Part shown: one piece after another, positions 1 to 9,074 of the stretch
How positions within the stretch are numbered: the stretch's first letter is position 1
How the letters are laid out: each line of letters begins with the position of its first letter
From: Bradyrhizobium sp. CCH5-F6
GTDB lineage: Bacteria; Pseudomonadota; Alphaproteobacteria; Rhizobiales; Xanthobacteraceae
Length of the DNA stretch: 64,000 nucleotides
Reading direction: 5' to 3'
Assembly: GCF_001556045.1 (NCBI RefSeq)
Contig: NZ_LSIC01000083.1
Span: 1 to 64,000 of the forward strand
Position numbers and translations under genes: made by a program
The notes under the pieces: model-generated
The model's input: the letters and a program-made list of their open reading frames with translations, nothing else
Databases searched by the model: none
Told to the model about the DNA's origin: nothing

Positions 1-2
1 GC

Positions 3-596
3 GCCCGCCTCACCCAGGTGCTGGCCGCCCGTACCGAGGCCGAGCGCAAATCGACCGAGGTGATCGTCGCTGCCGAAGCCGAGAAGAAGGCGGCGCTAGA
101 CCGCGCCGAAGCCATCACGACATTGGCTACTGCCGAAGCCGAGTCCAACAAGATCAAGGCTGTCGGCGTCCGCAACATCGGTGAAGCCGAGGCCGCCGTT
201 ATAACGATGAAGAACGAGGCTCAGAACAAGCTCGGCAGCAACGTGATCGATTTCGAGATCGCCAAGAAGCGGATCGAGACCATGCCGTCGGCACTCGCCG
301 AGATGGTGAAGCCAATCGCGAACCTGAAGGATGTCCGCATCCTGCACACCGGCGGTGCGTTCGGCGGCAACGGCAATGGTGCCGGCGCCGGCAATGTCGG
401 CTTCGGCGAAGGGCTTGCCGGTGAGCTCCTGAAGGTGCACGCGCTGCGCCCGATGATCGACGAGATCCTGCGCCAGAGCGGCTTTACGCCGGACGACGAT
501 CCCGTCAAGGCTCTGGTTGGCGCCGTGACGGGCAAGAGCAACGGCGCGGCCGTGCCGGCGCCGGTGCCGGAGAAAGCAAGCGCCGCCGATCTATGA
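3..596 (+). CDS. Flotillin-like SPFH protein, C-terminal part
   Basis: The reading frame is open from the window edge, so the N-terminus, including any membrane anchor and the SPFH/Band 7 domain, is missing. What remains starts with an Ala/Glu-rich heptad-like stretch (repeated AEAE and EAEA blocks, about 70 residues) typical of the flotillin coiled coil. It is followed by a globular part with a Gly/Asn-rich linker (GGNGNGAGAGNVG) and a final helix pair. Flotillins are membrane-bound scaffold proteins that oligomerise through this coiled coil. The pattern, rather than a catalytic motif, supports the call, so stomatin-like relatives are not excluded. No downstream partner lies close by; the next gene starts 206 bases on. 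Confidence 0.75.
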   Translation, partial: ARLTQVLAARTEAERKSTEVIVAAEAEKKAALDRAEAITTLATAEAESNKIKAVGVRNIGEAEAAVITMKNEAQNKLGSNVIDFEIAKKRIETMPSALAEMVKPIANLKDVRILHTGGAFGGNGNGAGAGNVGFGEGLAGELLKVHALRPMIDEILRQSGFTPDDDPVKALVGAVTGKSNGAAVPAPVPEKASAADL

Positions 597-802
597 ACGC
601 CCGTTCATTGCTGCGGAGAATTCGAATCGATAGACAGGCTGGGCGCGTCTCGCGTCGCGCGACGTTCCGGAGCGCGGATCGATCGTGTGTTGAGCCGTTC
701 GATCTCGCTCCGGACGAGCCTTGAGGCAACGCCTTGTTCGCCGCGGCGCCTGCGTCGAGCGACGTCAGGCGCCGGGACCTGTTTCGATCGGAGCAATTTC
801 AC

Positions 803-1171
803 ATGAAGCACTTTCTCGCCGGACTCATCGCCATCGGCCTTTCGATCGTCGCCGCACCGTCTCTTGCGGCCGATGCCCGCAACGTCACGGTCGTCAACGA
901 GACCGGCTATGCCATCAAATTTCTGGGCTTCAATGGGCCGGACGATGGCCTGGACGAATGGGACAACGAGCTCGACAAGGTGTTGCAGAACCAGGCCAGC
1001 ACCTATGTCGAGTTCGACGATGACGACGAAGGCTGCGTCTGGAACATCCGCGTCGACTGGCATAACTACGACGAGGCAGTGCTGTGGAAAAACGTCAACC
1101 TCTGCAAGCTCACTGCGCTCCGCTTGCGCTACGACTCCGGTACCAAGACCACCTCGTTCCTCGCGGAATAG
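803..1171 (+). CDS. Small exported protein of unknown function
   Basis: I start this gene at the ATG at 803, because GGAG at 790-793 is a good ribosome site and the protein then begins with a clean signal peptide (MKHFLAGLIAIGLSIVAAP, cleavage near SLA-AD). The mature part is about 100 residues, acidic (an EFDDDDEG cluster) and rich in Trp/Asp, with two Cys residues (in EGCVW and NLCKL) that could form a disulfide in the periplasm. It looks like a small beta-rich secreted protein. I do not recognise a named family. A longer frame from 734 would bury the signal peptide and is less likely. A weak GC-rich hairpin follows at 1192-1219. Confidence 0.65.
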   Translation: MKHFLAGLIAIGLSIVAAPSLAADARNVTVVNETGYAIKFLGFNGPDDGLDEWDNELDKVLQNQASTYVEFDDDDEGCVWNIRVDWHNYDEAVLWKNVNLCKLTALRLRYDSGTKTTSFLAE

Positions 1172-1191
1172 TGCTTCTGGCCGACATGACC

Positions 1192-1219
1192 GGAGGAGGG
1201 GTCATTCCAGCCCCCTCCT
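1192..1219 (+). terminator. Possible weak hairpin after the small exported protein
   Basis: A G-rich arm (GGAGGAGGGG) and a C-rich arm (GCCCCCTCC) can pair across an eight-base loop about 20 bases after the stop codon. There is no T-tract and one bulge is needed. It may be a terminator or a decayed intergenic repeat. Confidence 0.25.
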
Positions 1220-1310
1220 TGGGAGCGTTGCGGATGACGACGAATTCGTCCTTTGCAAGCGCAAGCGGCTTTGTTATACGCAGCCGCGCGCGAACGAACG
1301 GTTCGCCTTT

Positions 1311-1385
1311 TCCTCGGTAGCTCAGCGGTAGAGCATCCGACTGTTAATCGGATGGTCGCTGGTTCGAATCCAGCCCGGGGAGCCA
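1311..1385 (+). tRNA. tRNA-Asn(GTT)
   Basis: A full cloverleaf is visible. The acceptor stem TCCTCGG pairs with CCGGGGA (one T-G wobble). The D arm contains GCTCAGCGGTAGAGC. The anticodon stem is TCCGA/TCGGA around the loop CTGTTAA, giving anticodon GTT. The T arm is GCTGGTTCGAATCCAGC, the discriminator base is G, and CCA is encoded at 1383-1385. It stands alone between protein genes. No integrase or duplicated 3' end is seen nearby, so there is no sign of use as an integration site within this window. Confidence 0.97.
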
Positions 1386-1600
1386 AATTTTCTTTACAAT
1401 TCAAGGATTTGCGCTCGCATTCTCAGGCGACGTCAGACCTTCTTGTCCTGATCCTTGAACCCCGGATCGACGATTCAGGCGCGCAATCGGCCCTCAAATC
1501 ACAAGTGTGCGCGGGCACGCGCAGGCCATGCGTGCGGCGCCAAATCGACTCAATTCACAACGAGCATCGATCTTGCCGGACATTCATGGAGCTGATTCCC

Positions 1601-1780
1601 ATGCCAGACATCCAGGTCGACCGCTCTCACATGGCCCCCTCGATTCTACCCCCTGGCGTTCCCGAGCTCAGCGACGACGAATGCCTCGCCCGTCTGGCGC
1701 GCGCGGTCGAGACGCAGGATTCGGCGCGGCTGGACGAGGTCGCCGCTCTGATCGGCCGCCTTGCAGTGGCGATCGAATGA
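1601..1780 (+). CDS. Hypothetical 59-aa acidic protein
   Basis: This is a short frame with a good ribosome site (GGAG about ten bases before the ATG). The product has a Pro-rich start (APSILPPGVPELSDDE) and then two predicted amphipathic helices (ECLARLARAVE and ARLDEVAALIGRL). This resembles small helical proteins found beside housekeeping genes in Bradyrhizobium, but I recognise no named family. Length and codon use (strong G/C at third positions) favour a real gene. An in-frame ATG at 1586 is a possible alternative start. Confidence 0.45.
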   Translation: MPDIQVDRSHMAPSILPPGVPELSDDECLARLARAVETQDSARLDEVAALIGRLAVAIE

Positions 1781-1915
1781 GACTGGCCGGCCGGTCGATT
1801 GGAGGAGTTGCGGACGCCTGATCATGGCCAACGGCCATGTTGCGTTTTGACCAAGCATGTTCCAAAGATGCCGCGAATTTCCTTCGCGGCATCGTCCGCA
1901 TTGCAGGGTCCGCTC

Positions 1916-2578
1916 ATGTCCGGTTTTTCGACCGCGCGCCAAAAGATGGTCGATGGCCAGGTGCGCACCAGTGACGTCACCGACCGTCGTGTTCTCGATG
2001 CCATGCTCACGGTTCCGCGCGAGGCCTTCGTGCCGGCGGGCCGCCAGGCACTGGCTTACCTCGACGTCGACCTCGACGTCAGCGAAGGCGGCGCCAAGCG
2101 GTTCCTGATAAAGCCGGCGCTGACCGGCAAGCTGCTCCAGGCCGCCGAAATCGGCGAAGGGGACAGCGTGCTGGTCGTCGGCTGTGCCAGCGGCTACCTC
2201 GCCGCGCTGACCGCCAAGCTCGCGCGGCAGGTCACCGCGACCGAATGCGATGCGGCTTTGGCCACCAAGGCCAGGGACGCCTTCGCCGCCCTGGGGCTTG
2301 CCAATGTCTCCTGCAAGGCGGTCGCCTGCACCGACGGTGACCCTTCTGCTGCGCCCTATGACGTGATCGTCCTGAACGGTGCGGCCGAAGTCATGCCGGA
2401 AGCTTTGCTCGGGCAGCTGAAGGAAGGCGGGCGTCTGGTGGGAGTTTCGGCCGAATCCAGGCCGCCGCGCGCCACCATCGTGACCCGCACCCACGGCGAA
2501 TTCGGCCATCGGGCGCTGTTCGACGCCGCAGCCCCGGTCCTGCCCGGGCTGGAACGGGCGGCAGCCTTCGTCTTCTGA
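1916..2578 (+). CDS. Protein-L-isoaspartate O-methyltransferase family protein
   Basis: A class I SAM-dependent methyltransferase fold of 220 aa. The N-terminal helix (RQKMVDGQVRTSDVTDRRVL) followed by VPREAFVP is typical of the PCMT family. The SAM-binding loop is VLVVGCASGYLAALTA near residue 85, where classical enzymes have IGTGSGY-type sequence. PCMT repairs isoaspartyl residues by carboxyl methylation. Alphaproteobacterial members next to tolC are divergent, so repair activity is an inference. The start at 1916 is chosen because the conserved N-terminal helix begins there; the upstream in-frame extension has no family match. It precedes the TolC channel gene on the same strand by 185 bases. 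Confidence 0.8.
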   Translation: MSGFSTARQKMVDGQVRTSDVTDRRVLDAMLTVPREAFVPAGRQALAYLDVDLDVSEGGAKRFLIKPALTGKLLQAAEIGEGDSVLVVGCASGYLAALTAKLARQVTATECDAALATKARDAFAALGLANVSCKAVACTDGDPSAAPYDVIVLNGAAEVMPEALLGQLKEGGRLVGVSAESRPPRATIVTRTHGEFGHRALFDAAAPVLPGLERAAAFVF

Positions 2579-2763
2579 GGCCAAAGCCCGTTAAAATCCC
2601 GTTCTGAATCAGAAGTGTGGCCGGGATGCTGCACGTGAAGAGTTTCCACTGGGAACCACCCTCAGGTAGTTCCGTCGCGCTTGACCGCGTCCTATGTTGC
2701 GACGGGGCAACGACTCCACTCGTAGACGGTAACCCAGCTCGCGGGCACGAGCCGGACGTTAGA

Positions 2764-4167
2764 ATGAACGGAATTTCAGGGATGCATGGGGTGAAGCTCT
2801 TCACCGGAGCTGCTGTTTCGGTCCTGCTGCTGGCGCTTGCCGGGCCGACGCCTGCCTTGGCGGATACGATCGAGGCAGCGCTGGTGCGCGCCTATCAGAA
2901 CAATCCGCAGCTCAACGCGCAGCGTGCCCAGGTGCGCTCGACTGACGAAAACGTGCCTCAGGCCTTGTCGGGCTATCGCCCGAGGGTTTCGCTGACGGCG
3001 AGTGCTGGTTACCAATACTCGGACTTCAAGAGCGCCAGCAACAGCGACCCCATCAACGGGACCGGCTATCCGCGCAGCGTGGGACTGACCGCGTCCCAGA
3101 CATTGTACAATGGCAACCAGACTGCCAACCGGACTCGCGCCGCCGAAAGCCAGGTTTCCGGAGCCCGCGAAGGTTTGCGCGTGCTTGACCAGAGCCTGCT
3201 GCTCCAGGCCGCGACGACGTACATGGATTATCTGCGCGACGCCGCCACGCTGGAAGTCCAGCGCAGCAACGTGCGCGTGCTCGAGCAGACGCTGAAGCAG
3301 ACCCGCGACCGCTTCAACGTCGGCGAAGTAACACGCACCGACGTCGCGCAATCGGAGGCGCAACTGGCTGCCGGCAAGACGCAGGCGCTCACTGCCGAAG
3401 CGAATCTGACCACGACGCGGGCGAACTTCCGGCGCATCATCGGTAACGAGCCGACGAACCTCGCCCCGGGCTCGCCCGTCGATCGGTTCCTGCCTCCGAC
3501 GCTCGCAGCCGCGATCGAGCTCGCGCTCGTCGAGAACCCCAACGTGACAGCGGGCATGTACGGTATCGACGTTAATTATCTTCAGGTGAAGATCAACGAA
3601 GGCGCGCTGCTTCCCACGGTCACCCTGCAAGCATCCGTCACCCAGTCCTTCGAGCAGTCCCTGATTCAATACCGCTCGTTCGGAGCCTCTGCGGTCGCGC
3701 AGATCTCGGCTCCGATCTATCAGGGTGGCGCTGAATACGCGCTTATTCGTCAGTCCAAGGAGAATCTTGCGCAACAGCGCCTCAACCTGGAGACGACACG
3801 CGATCAGGCTCGTGCCACCGTCGTGCAGGCCTGGGGCCAGTTGCAGGCCAGCAAGGCACAGGTGCAGTCCGCACAGGCACAGGTCACCGCCTCGGAGATC
3901 GCGTTGAACGGCGTCCGTGAAGAGGCCAAGGCTGGCCAGCGCACCACGCTCGACGTGCTCAACGCGCAGCAGGCGCTGGTCAATGCGCGTGTCGCACTCG
4001 TCACCGCACAGCACGATCGCGTTGTTGCGTCCTATTCCGTGCTGAGTGCCGTCGGCCGTCTATCGCCGCAGGTCCTTGGCCTGCCGACGACGACCTACGA
4101 CCCCAGCGTTCACTATCATCAGGTCCGCGACAGCTGGGCGGGCGTGCGCACGCCCGACGGGCGCTGA
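2764..4167 (+). CDS. tolC: TolC family outer-membrane channel protein
   Basis: A 467-aa outer-membrane efflux protein. A signal peptide (KLFTGAAVSVLLLALAGP, cleaved near ALA-DT) is followed by the usual duplicated architecture of coiled helical hairpins and short beta strands. Diagnostic segments are AYQNNPQLNAQRA near the N-terminus, LYNGNQTANRTRAAE, VGEVTRTDVAQSEAQLA, and in the second half GQRTTLDVLNAQQALVNAR. TolC trimers form the exit duct for type I secretion and RND or MFS pumps; no pump genes are adjacent, so it probably serves several exporters. I start at the ATG at 2764; an ATG at 2782 would also keep the signal peptide. A perfect hairpin follows the stop. Confidence 0.93.
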   Translation: MNGISGMHGVKLFTGAAVSVLLLALAGPTPALADTIEAALVRAYQNNPQLNAQRAQVRSTDENVPQALSGYRPRVSLTASAGYQYSDFKSASNSDPINGTGYPRSVGLTASQTLYNGNQTANRTRAAESQVSGAREGLRVLDQSLLLQAATTYMDYLRDAATLEVQRSNVRVLEQTLKQTRDRFNVGEVTRTDVAQSEAQLAAGKTQALTAEANLTTTRANFRRIIGNEPTNLAPGSPVDRFLPPTLAAAIELALVENPNVTAGMYGIDVNYLQVKINEGALLPTVTLQASVTQSFEQSLIQYRSFGASAVAQISAPIYQGGAEYALIRQSKENLAQQRLNLETTRDQARATVVQAWGQLQASKAQVQSAQAQVTASEIALNGVREEAKAGQRTTLDVLNAQQALVNARVALVTAQHDRVVASYSVLSAVGRLSPQVLGLPTTTYDPSVHYHQVRDSWAGVRTPDGR

Positions 4168-4180
4168 TCCCCGCAATCAT

Positions 4181-4220
4181 CCGGTCGACCTCGCGAACAC
4201 CCGAGGTCGACCGGTGCTTT
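4181..4220 (+). terminator. Hairpin terminator of tolC
   Basis: CCGGTCGACCTCG (4181-4193) and CGAGGTCGACCGG (4202-4214) form a perfect 13-bp stem with an eight-base loop, 13 bases after the tolC stop. It is followed by a short T-rich tail (tgctttgctt). This is the clearest rho-independent terminator in the window. Confidence 0.8.
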
Positions 4221-4471
4221 GCTTGCAATCGTCAAAATCCCTGACATAGCCTTGCCAAGATGATGCGGGTCGATTCGCCCCGCGTTGATGTCGTGTGCGT
4301 AACGGGTTGAGTGCTGGGGCAGGGACGCACCGCTGCACGTTGAGCCGTGATCTGGGGACAAGTCGGGCTGCCGCGACGAAAATGACGGGCTTCCCGTCCG
4401 GAACCGGCCAATCCCGTCGTGCTTGGTGGTAAAACAGCGCATGCGAGGGCGTTGATGATGTGGAGTCGCAG
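4221..4471. other. Intergenic region before popZ
   Basis: Together with the terminator this makes 304 bases without a gene. It should hold the promoter of popZ-valS, but I cannot assign -35/-10 boxes with confidence. No convincing small reading frame or riboswitch is seen. Confidence 0.5.
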
Positions 4472-5227
4472 ATGACGCAGCCTGCAAAGGTCACAGAACC
4501 CTCGATGGAGGAGATTCTGGCCTCGATCCGGCGCATCATCGCCGACGATGAGGCAAAGCCCCCGCCGGCAGAGGCCGCCAAACCCGCAGCGCCCGTCGCG
4601 CCGCCGAAGCCCCCGGCCATGAACGACATTCCGCCATCGAAGGTCGCGCCCGCAAAACCTGCTGCCGAGAAGCCTGCGCCGCCAGTTGCGAAACCGGCTC
4701 CGCCGCCGCCACCCGCGCCCGCGGCGGACGCAACCAACAACCAGGACGATATCGACGCGCTGCTGGCGGGGCTCGACGCCGCCACACCTGCGCCCGAGGT
4801 CCGCGCTCCCGAGCCGGAGCCCGAACCCGAACCCGACGTGCTCGAATTGACGGACGATATGGCGGTGGATCCGACGCCTCCGCCGCCGCCGCCCAGCTTC
4901 CGCAAGGTCGACCCGCGCGACGATCTCGAATTCGCCGAACCGCCGCCGCGGCCCACGCCGCCACCGTCCTATGCGCCGGTGGACTTTGACGCCCCGCCGC
5001 TGCCGCCGCAGCAGCCGATCCTCGCGCAATCGACGGTTTCCGCGGTCGAATCCGCTTTCAATTCCTTGGCCCACACGGTGCTCAGCAGCAACGCGCGGAC
5101 GCTGGAGGATCTGGTCAAGGAAATGTTGCGACCGATGCTGAAGTCCTGGCTGGACGACAACCTGCCGGGCCTCGTTGAACGCATCGTGAAGGCCGAAATC
5201 GAGCGGGTCTCGCGCGGCGGCAGATAG
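4472..5227 (+). CDS. popZ: PopZ-type polar organising protein (DUF2497)
   Basis: The protein has the three-part layout of PopZ. A conserved N-terminal helix is present (EPSMEEILASIRRIIADDE, residues about 8-26). Then comes a long disordered Pro/Ala/Glu-rich linker (residues about 27-180). The C-terminal helical oligomerisation region contains LEDLVKEMLRPMLKSWLDDN and ends in VERIVKAEIERVS. PopZ assembles a matrix at the cell pole that captures ParB-parS and client proteins. GGAG at 4462-4465 fixes the start at 4472. The place directly before valS is the common alphaproteobacterial order. The linker is longer and more Pro-rich than in Caulobacter (251 aa against about 177), as I recall for Rhizobiales. 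Confidence 0.88.
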   Translation: MTQPAKVTEPSMEEILASIRRIIADDEAKPPPAEAAKPAAPVAPPKPPAMNDIPPSKVAPAKPAAEKPAPPVAKPAPPPPPAPAADATNNQDDIDALLAGLDAATPAPEVRAPEPEPEPEPDVLELTDDMAVDPTPPPPPPSFRKVDPRDDLEFAEPPPRPTPPPSYAPVDFDAPPLPPQQPILAQSTVSAVESAFNSLAHTVLSSNARTLEDLVKEMLRPMLKSWLDDNLPGLVERIVKAEIERVSRGGR

Positions 5228-5354
5228 GGCCGCAGGCCGCGCGGCCCTGATATAGCCCCGCCCGCACGCCATATTGGGTTCGTCGATCGCCGAAAGCCCG
5301 TCTGCGCTGACCTTTTCGTTGACTTGGCTCCCTCGCGCGGCTTTCTAGCGCCCC

Positions 5355-8231
5355 ATGATCGAGAAAAATTACCAGCCCGCCGATATCGAAGCCCGCATGT
5401 CCGTGGTGTGGGAGGACAGCCTTGCCTTCAAGGCCGGCCGCCCCGACCGCCGCGATGCCGTGCCCTTTACCATCGTGATCCCGCCGCCGAACGTGACGGG
5501 CTCGCTGCACATGGGCCACGCGCTCAACAACACGCTCCAGGACATCCTGTGCAGGTTCGAGCGCATGCGCGGCCGCGACGTGCTGTGGCAGCCCGGCACC
5601 GACCACGCCGGCATCGCCACCCAGATGGTGGTCGAGCGCCAGCTGATGGAGCGTCAGCAGCCCGGCCGTCGCGAGATGGGCCGCGAGAAATTTCTCGAGC
5701 GCGTCTGGCAGTGGAAGGCCGAGAGCGGCGACACCATCATCAACCAGCTCAAGCGTCTCGGCGCCTCCTGCGACTGGTCGCGCGAGCGCTTCACCATGGA
5801 CGAGGGCCTGTCGAAGGCCGTGGTCAAGGTGTTCGTCGAGCTGCACCGCGAGGGGCTGATCTACAAGGACAAGCGGCTGGTGAACTGGGACACCAAGCTC
5901 TTGACCGCGATCTCCGATCTCGAGGTGCAGCAGGTCGAGGTCAAGGGCCACCTCTGGTATCTGCGCTATCCGATCGAGGGCAAGACCTTCAATCCCGACG
6001 ATCCGTCGAGCTTCATCGTCGTCGCCACCACGCGGCCCGAGACCATGCTCGGCGACACCGGCGTTGCCGTGCATCCCGAGGACGATCGCTATCAGAATCT
6101 CATCGGCAAGAACGTGATCCTGCCGCTGGTCGGCCGCAAGATTGCGATCGTCGCCGACGAATACTCCGATCCGGAGAAGGGTTCCGGCGCGGTCAAGATC
6201 ACGCCGGCGCACGACTTCAACGATTTCGAGGTTGGCAATCGCCACGGCCTGCGGCGGATCAGCGTGCTCGACAAGGAAGGGTGCCTGGATCTCGTCGACA
6301 ACGAGGATTATTTGCGTGACCTGCCGGAGGGCGCCTCGCAGTTCGCCGAGGAGTTCCACAAGGTCGACCGCTTCGTGGCGCGCAAGCGCATCGTCGAGCG
6401 GCTGGAATCGTTCGGCTTCGTCGAGCGGATCGAGCCGCACACCCACATGGTGCCGCATGGTGACCGCTCGAACAGCGTGATCGAGCCGTACCTGACCGAC
6501 CAGTGGTATGTCGACGCCAAGACGCTGGCCAGGCCCGCGATCGCGGCGGTGCGTTCGGGCGAAACCACGTTCGTGCCGAAGAACTGGGAAAAGACCTATT
6601 TCGAGTGGATGGAGAACATCCAGCCCTGGTGCATCTCGCGCCAGCTCTGGTGGGGTCACCAGATCCCGGCCTGGTACGGTCCGGATGGCAAGGTGTTCGT
6701 CGCCGAGACCGAAGAGGAGGCCGTCAGTCACGCGCTCGGCTATTACGTCGAGCAGGAAGTCATCACGCCGGAGCAGGGGCGCGAGATGGCGCTCGACCGC
6801 AACAAGCGCGAAGGCTTCATCACGCGTGACGAGGACGTTCTCGACACCTGGTTCTCCTCGGCGCTGTGGCCGTTCTCGACGCTGGGCTGGCCCGACGATA
6901 CGCCCGAGGTGCAGCGCTACTACCCGACCAACGCGCTGGTGACGGGCTTCGACATCATCTTCTTCTGGGTCGCCCGCATGATGATGATGGGCCTGCACTT
7001 CATGAAGGAGGTGCCGTTCTCGACGGTCTACATCCACGCCCTCGTCCGCGACGAGAAGGGCGCCAAGATGTCGAAGTCGAAGGGCAACGTCATTGATCCC
7101 CTCAACCTGATCGACGAATACGGCGCCGACGCACTGCGCTTCACGCTGGCCGCGATGGCGGCACAGGGCCGCGACATCAAGCTCGCCACCAGCCGCGTCG
7201 AGGGCTACCGCAATTTCGCGACGAAGCTCTGGAACGCCTGTCGCTTCGCGGAGATGAACCATTGCGCCGTGCCTGAAGATTTCGAGCCGGCGAAGGTGAA
7301 GGAGACGCTGAGCCGCTGGATCGCGCATGAGACCGCGCACACCACGCGCGAGGTGACCGAGGCGATCGAAGCCTATCGGTTCAATGACGCCGCGGGCAGC
7401 ATCTATCGCTTCGTCTGGAACGTCTATTGCGACTGGTATGTCGAGCTCGCAAAGCCGGTGCTGCTCGGTCCCGACAGTCCCGCCAAGGACGAGACCCGGG
7501 CCATGGTCGCCTGGGCGCGCGACGAGATCCTCAAGCTGCTGCACCCCTTCATGCCCTTCATCACCGAGGAGTTGTGGGAGGTGACGGCCAGGCGCGAGGG
7601 CTTGCTCGCATTGGCACCGTGGCCGCTGAAGCCGTCCGAGCCGACGCCGGAGCAGCTCGCGATGCTGGCGGCGACGGCGGAACCGACCGATGCGCTCGTT
7701 TCGCCGGCCTGGGTGCTGCCGATCTTCGATCATGCCGACTTCACCGATCCCGCGGCCGAGGCCGAGATTGGTTGGGTGATCGATCTCGTCACCCAGATCC
7801 GCTCGGTGCGTGCCGAGATGAACATCCCGCCGGCCACGCTGACGGCGCTGGTGCTCGCCGGCGCTTCGGCCGAGACGCGGGAGCGCGCGCCGCGCTGGAC
7901 CGACGTCATCAAGCGCATGGCGCGGCTGTCGGATATTTCCTTCGCCGACCGCGCGCCCGACGGTGCGGTTCAGTTGCTCGTGCGCGGCGAGGTGGCCGCG
8001 CTGCCGCTGAAGGGCGTGATCGACGTCGCCGCCGAGCGCGCGCGCCTCGACAAGGAGATCGGCAAGGCCGACGCCGACATCAAGCGCGCCGAGTCCAAGC
8101 TGGCGAACGAGAAGTTCGTCGCCAATGCGGCCGAAGAGGTCGTCGAGGAGGAGCGCGAAAAGCGCGAGGCGGCGCTGGCGCGCAAGGCGAAGCTGCTTGA
8201 GGCCCAGGAGCGCTTGAAGCAGGCGTCGTGA
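5355..8231 (+). CDS. valS: Valyl-tRNA synthetase
   Basis: A full-length class Ia synthetase of 958 aa that charges tRNA-Val. The HIGH signature appears as HMGHA in PPPNVTGSLHMGHALNNT near residue 50. The KMSKS loop is intact (GAKMSKSKGNVIDP, near residue 575). The CP1 editing domain lies between them (VATTRPETMLGDT and the GSGAVKITPAHDFND segment). The C-terminus carries the ValRS coiled coil (ARLDKEIGKADADIKRAESKL). The ATG at 5355 is the family start (MIEKNYQPADIE). A palindromic repeat begins only seven bases after the stop. Confidence 0.98.
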   Translation: MIEKNYQPADIEARMSVVWEDSLAFKAGRPDRRDAVPFTIVIPPPNVTGSLHMGHALNNTLQDILCRFERMRGRDVLWQPGTDHAGIATQMVVERQLMERQQPGRREMGREKFLERVWQWKAESGDTIINQLKRLGASCDWSRERFTMDEGLSKAVVKVFVELHREGLIYKDKRLVNWDTKLLTAISDLEVQQVEVKGHLWYLRYPIEGKTFNPDDPSSFIVVATTRPETMLGDTGVAVHPEDDRYQNLIGKNVILPLVGRKIAIVADEYSDPEKGSGAVKITPAHDFNDFEVGNRHGLRRISVLDKEGCLDLVDNEDYLRDLPEGASQFAEEFHKVDRFVARKRIVERLESFGFVERIEPHTHMVPHGDRSNSVIEPYLTDQWYVDAKTLARPAIAAVRSGETTFVPKNWEKTYFEWMENIQPWCISRQLWWGHQIPAWYGPDGKVFVAETEEEAVSHALGYYVEQEVITPEQGREMALDRNKREGFITRDEDVLDTWFSSALWPFSTLGWPDDTPEVQRYYPTNALVTGFDIIFFWVARMMMMGLHFMKEVPFSTVYIHALVRDEKGAKMSKSKGNVIDPLNLIDEYGADALRFTLAAMAAQGRDIKLATSRVEGYRNFATKLWNACRFAEMNHCAVPEDFEPAKVKETLSRWIAHETAHTTREVTEAIEAYRFNDAAGSIYRFVWNVYCDWYVELAKPVLLGPDSPAKDETRAMVAWARDEILKLLHPFMPFITEELWEVTARREGLLALAPWPLKPSEPTPEQLAMLAATAEPTDALVSPAWVLPIFDHADFTDPAAEAEIGWVIDLVTQIRSVRAEMNIPPATLTALVLAGASAETRERAPRWTDVIKRMARLSDISFADRAPDGAVQLLVRGEVAALPLKGVIDVAAERARLDKEIGKADADIKRAESKLANEKFVANAAEEVVEEEREKREAALARKAKLLEAQERLKQAS

Positions 8232-8237
8232 GCTCGT

Positions 8238-8340
8238 CGTCATTTCGGAGTGATGCACAGCATCGAATCCGGAATCTCGAGATTCTCAGGTGCGCAATTG
8301 CGCACCGGAGTTCGGCTCTGCGAGCCGCCCCGGAATGACG
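8238..8340. repeat. Palindromic intergenic repeat A
   Basis: About 103 bases that fold on themselves. The outer arms CGTCATTTCGG and CCGGAATGACG differ at one base. Inside are the perfect palindromes GAATCTCGAGATTC and GGTGCGCAATTGCGCACC, and a CGGCTCTGCGAGCCG hairpin. It sits exactly between convergent valS and the glycosylase gene. The ends (CGTCATTC...GAATGACG) match a mobile palindromic repeat type I associate with Bradyrhizobium genomes. It may also act as a two-way terminator. Confidence 0.75.
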
Positions 8341-8341
8341 G

Positions 8342-8944
8342 TCACTTCGGAAACGGCTTGCTGAGGAACTTCGAGCCTTTGATGCCGTAGCGCCAGGGCA
8401 GCTCGACGGCCTTGGTGATGCCGATCCGGATGCCTGTTGCGACCTCGAAGTCTTCGGTCCGCGCATGCAGCGCGATCGGCGGCCGGTCCAGCGGCAGGGC
8501 ATTATGCGCGATGGTGATGCCGAGCGCCTCGGTCAGCTTTCCCGGACCCGAGCACAGCGCATGCGCATCCTGGAGATGCCGGAGCCGGCGCATCGCGGCC
8601 AAGCCGTGCGTCGGCTCCAGTGCGCGGATCAGCACGGCGCTGGCCGAGCCTTCCTCCTCGCAGACGAAGTTCACACACCAGTGGATGCCGTAGGAGCGAT
8701 AGACATAGGCAAAGCCGGGCGGGCCGAACATCACCTGGTTCCGTGGCGTCGGTCCGCGATAGGAGTGCGCGGCCGGGTCGGTATGATGATAGGCCTCGAC
8801 CTCGACGATGATCCCGCCGACGCCGTCGACCAGCATGGTGGCGCCGATGAGGTCAGGCGCCACCTCATGCACGCTGCGTGCGAAAAAGGCGCGCTTCAGG
8901 GCTTTGCCGAGGCGCGGTGTGGAGGGTTTCGAGACTGGAGCCAT
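8342..8944 (-). CDS. DNA-3-methyladenine glycosylase (AAG/MPG family)
   Basis: A 200-aa protein of the alkyladenine DNA glycosylase family, which removes 3-methyladenine, hypoxanthine and related bases to start base excision repair. Family hallmarks are visible: [21 protein letters not shown] holds the catalytic Glu region, [32 protein letters not shown] is the conserved core (read as two motifs, [12 protein letters not shown] and [13 protein letters not shown]), and [11 protein letters not shown] is the C-terminal motif. The length is normal. It diverges from lipA across about 130 bases and its stop lies against repeat A. Confidence 0.93.
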   Translation of the reverse strand: MAPVSKPSTPRLGKALKRAFFARSVHEVAPDLIGATMLVDGVGGIIVEVEAYHHTDPAAHSYRGPTPRNQVMFGPPGFAYVYRSYGIHWCVNFVCEEEGSASAVLIRALEPTHGLAAMRRLRHLQDAHALCSGPGKLTEALGITIAHNALPLDRPPIALHARTEDFEVATGIRIGITKAVELPWRYGIKGSKFLSKPFPK

Positions 8945-9074
8945 TCGAGGTGAGAATCGCCTGAGAACAGAGCAGGATATTGCCCATATCTGCCATGTTC
9001 CCTGAAGCGGGGCGAGCCGGGTTGCGATGCCGGGCCAGACCGACTAGGTAGAACCTGAACAGACCGGACACCCC

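Noticed and set aside
1311..1385. tRNA-Asn as an integration site
   Set aside because: No integrase, no repeat of the tRNA 3' end and no change in base composition follows within the window.
5115..8258. Very long open frame on the minus strand across valS
   Set aside because: It is antisense to an intact valyl-tRNA synthetase. Its His/Arg/Leu-rich composition is what GC-rich codon bias produces in the mirror frame.
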